DNA of 64,000 nucleotides, taken from Tanypteryx hageni. Its lineage: Eukaryota > Arthropoda > Insecta > Odonata > Petaluridae. The notes below the pieces were generated by a model, which saw only the letters and a list, made by a program, of their open reading frames with translations, ran no database searches and was not told the DNA's origin. Positions 62,890 through 64,000 of the stretch are shown here, one piece after another (positions within the stretch are counted from its first letter, which is position 1; each line of letters begins with the position of its first letter). The translations under genes and the position numbers were made by a program. Location: positions 2,976,001 through 3,040,000 of the forward strand of contig CM054115.1 of NCBI GenBank assembly GCA_028673005.1. Direction: 5' to 3'.

Positions 62890-64000
62890 GTTTAGGGGGG
62901 AAGCGATAGAGGGAGGAACGATAGTAGAGGATGCGATAGAATGAGGAACAATCGAGGTGGAGGCGATATACGGAGGAACGATAGAGGTGGAGGCTATAGA
63001 GTGGAGAATGGTAATGGGGGAAGCGATAGAATGAGGAACGATAGTAGAGGAGGCGATAGAGGGAGGAACGAACGAGGTGGAGGCGATAGACGTAGGAACG
63101 ATAGAGGTGGAGGCTATAGAGTAGAGAATGGGAGTGGGGGAAGAGATAGAGGGAGGAACGATAGTAGAGGAGGCGATAGAGGGAGGAACGATCGACGTGG
63201 AGGCGATAGACGGAGGAACAATAGAGTTGGAGGCTATAGAGTGGAGAATGGTAGTGGGGGAAGCGATAGAGGGAGGAACGATAGTAGAGGATTCGATAGA
63301 GGGAGGAACGATTGAGGTGGAGGCGATAGACGTAGGAACGATAGAGGTGGTGGCTATAGAGTGGAGAATGGTAGTGGGGGAAGCGATAGAGGGAGGAACG
63401 ATAGTAGAGGATGCGATAGAGTGAGGAACGATCGAGGTGGAGGCGATAGACGGAGGAACGATAGAGGTGGAGGCTATAGAGTGGAAAATGGTAGTGGGGG
63501 AAGAGATAGAGGGATGATCGATAGTAGAGGAGGCGATAGAGGGAGGAACGATCGAGGTGGAGGCGATAGACGGAGGAAAGATAGAGGTGGAGGCTATAGA
63601 GTGGAGAATGGTAGTGGGGGAAGCGATAGAGGGAGGAACGATAATAGAGAATGCGATAGAGGGAGGAACGATCGAGGTGGAGGCGATAGACGGAGGAGCG
63701 ATGGAGGTGGAGGCTATAGAGTGGAGAATGGTAGTGGGGGATGCGAAAGAGGGAGGAACGATAGTAGAGGATGCGATAGAGGGAGGAACGATCGAGGTGG
63801 AGGCGATAGACGGAGGAACGATAGAGGTGGAGGCTATAGAGTGGAGAATGGTAGTGGGGGAAGCGATAGAGGAGGAATGATAGTAGACGATGCGATAGAG
63901 GGAGGAACGATCGAGGTTGAGGCGATAGACGGAGGAACGATAGAGGTGGAGGCTATAGGGTGGAGAATGGTAATGGGGGAAGCGATAGAATGATGAACGA
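62890..64000 (+). repeat. 1,859-bp higher-order repeat, copy 2, cut by the window end
   Basis: This matches 61031-62141 at offset 1859-1860 down to the last bases, GAATGATGAACGA. One base at the step near 61513 explains the change in offset. Substitutions such as GGGATGATCG near 63517 and GGAGGAGCG near 63697 are private. The array clearly continues beyond the window. Confidence 0.82.

Larger units (their letters stand above)
2..62900 (+). repeat. Series of about 88 GTTTAG(G)5-8 marker monomers
   Basis: These are variant c monomers in which AATGTTTAG and a G run replace AATGGTAGTGGGGG. Seven G gives a 31-bp monomer, six G keeps 30, and five G occurs at 9990, 13315, 26835 and 43033. Start positions read by hand include 2, 363, 1474, 1835, 3274, 3633, 4503, 4864, 6303, 6662, 7502, 7863, 8853, 9214, 9454, 9990, 11188, 12178, 12539, 12779, 13315, 14452, 15442, 15803, 17241, 17600, 18918, 19277, 20117, 20478, 21349, 21710, 23149, 23508, 24348, 24709, 25699, 26060, 26300, 26835, 27973, 29083, 29444, 30882, 31241; the series continues to 62890. 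Many occur in pairs 359-361 bp apart. In one + frame each supplies a TAG stop. Whether they do anything beyond marking modules is unknown. Confidence 0.9.
1..64000 (+). repeat. Satellite array, 30-bp monomer in 120-bp tetramers, filling the window
   Basis: Every part of the window is a variant of one 30-bp purine-rich monomer. Two 15-bp halves, close to GGAGGAACGATAGAG and GTGGAGGCGATAGAC, share the core CGATAGA at the same offset and match at about 9 of 15 positions, which suggests an ancient 15-bp unit. Four monomer types alternate: a (contains GATCGAGGTGG), b (contains GGCTATAGAGT), c (contains AATGGTAGTGGGGG) and d (contains GATAGTAGAGGAGG), giving 120 bp. Tetramers shrink to 60 bp (1081 to 1141) or 90 bp (1261 to 1351) and grow to 150 bp (2791 to 2941). 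No unique sequence interrupts the array and neither array edge lies in the window. The family is not one I recognise. Its chromosomal location and any function are unknown; a eukaryotic heterochromatic array is inferred. Confidence 0.97.

Noticed and set aside
1..64000. Large RGG-like or RTX-like repeat protein encoded by the + strand decapeptide frame
   Set aside because: Every module carries the same in-frame stops (GTTTAG, GATTGAGG) and 29- or 31-bp monomers that shift frame. Variation affects all codon positions by eye, and no start context, splice sites or domain is visible.
1..64000. CRISPR array suggested by the 30-bp direct repeat period
   Set aside because: There are no unique spacers; repeats abut each other and the intervening sequence is the same repeat. 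No cas genes are present.
1..64000. GATA microsatellite (Bkm-type) array
   Set aside because: GATA occurs once per roughly 15 bp inside a complex monomer, not as a (GATA)n tract.
1..64000. CENP-B box or alpha-satellite-like centromere repeat
   Set aside because: No sequence resembling the 17-bp CENP-B box was seen on either strand, the unit is 120 bp rather than about 171 bp, and the composition is wholly different. Centromere identity cannot be judged without CENP-A data.
1..64000. Transposon or helitron amplification carrying the repeat
   Set aside because: No terminal inverted repeats, target-site duplications, transposase, reverse transcriptase or LTR sequence is visible anywhere in the window.
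1..64000. Promoters, terminators, tRNA or rRNA genes
   Set aside because: No TATA-like region, Pol III box pair, poly(A) signal, stable hairpin or rRNA-like segment could be distinguished from the repeat.

Overview
The whole 64 kb window is one uninterrupted satellite DNA array. I found no unique-sequence stretch, no RNA gene, no mobile element and no credible protein-coding gene. The array suggests a eukaryotic heterochromatic, pericentromeric or subtelomeric block resolved by long-read assembly. I cannot name the species or a known satellite family from the sequence.

The repeat is nested. The smallest unit is about 15 bp and carries a CGATAG core. Two unlike 15-mers, close to GGAGGAACGATAGAG and GTGGAGGCGATAGAC, make a 30-bp monomer. 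Four monomer types (a, b, c, d) usually make a 120-bp tetramer; 60-, 90- and 150-bp versions also occur. The window therefore holds roughly 2,100 monomers. By hand count on my consensus, the + strand is about 80% purine (57 G, 39 A, 15 T, 9 C per 120 bp), and 8 of the 9 cytosines lie in CpG.

Above the tetramer, a variant of monomer c (GTTTAG followed by 5-8 G) recurs about 88 times at characteristic spacings. Those spacings act as a barcode that reveals kilobase-scale higher-order modules. Module A is about 4,231 bp (spacings 840, 361, 871, 361, 1439, 359). Module B is about 7,733 bp (840, 361, 990, 361, 240, 535, 1138, 1110, 361, 1438, 359). Left to right: tail of a B-like module (1-3632); shortened A (3633-6661); B1, enlarged by an internal 3,325-bp duplication and missing one 120-bp unit (6662-17599); an extra 1,677-bp copy (17600-19276); A1 (19277-23507); B2 (23508-31240); A2 (31241-35472); A3 (35473-39704); the left part of B3 (39705 to about 44300).

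From about 44.3 kb to the end, the same monomers form a different domain with its own tandem duplications: 480 bp, 3,449 bp, 3,241 bp and 1,859 bp. This domain lacks several indels fixed in the left domain, so the two halves have been homogenised separately.

Many long open frames cross the window on both strands (up to 535 codons). They follow from a period divisible by three, with the TAG of CGATAG confined to one + frame. Shared stops and frameshifting indels interrupt the two remaining + frames in nearly every module, so I do not call genes. No genes act together here; the content is the repeat hierarchy and its amplification history.
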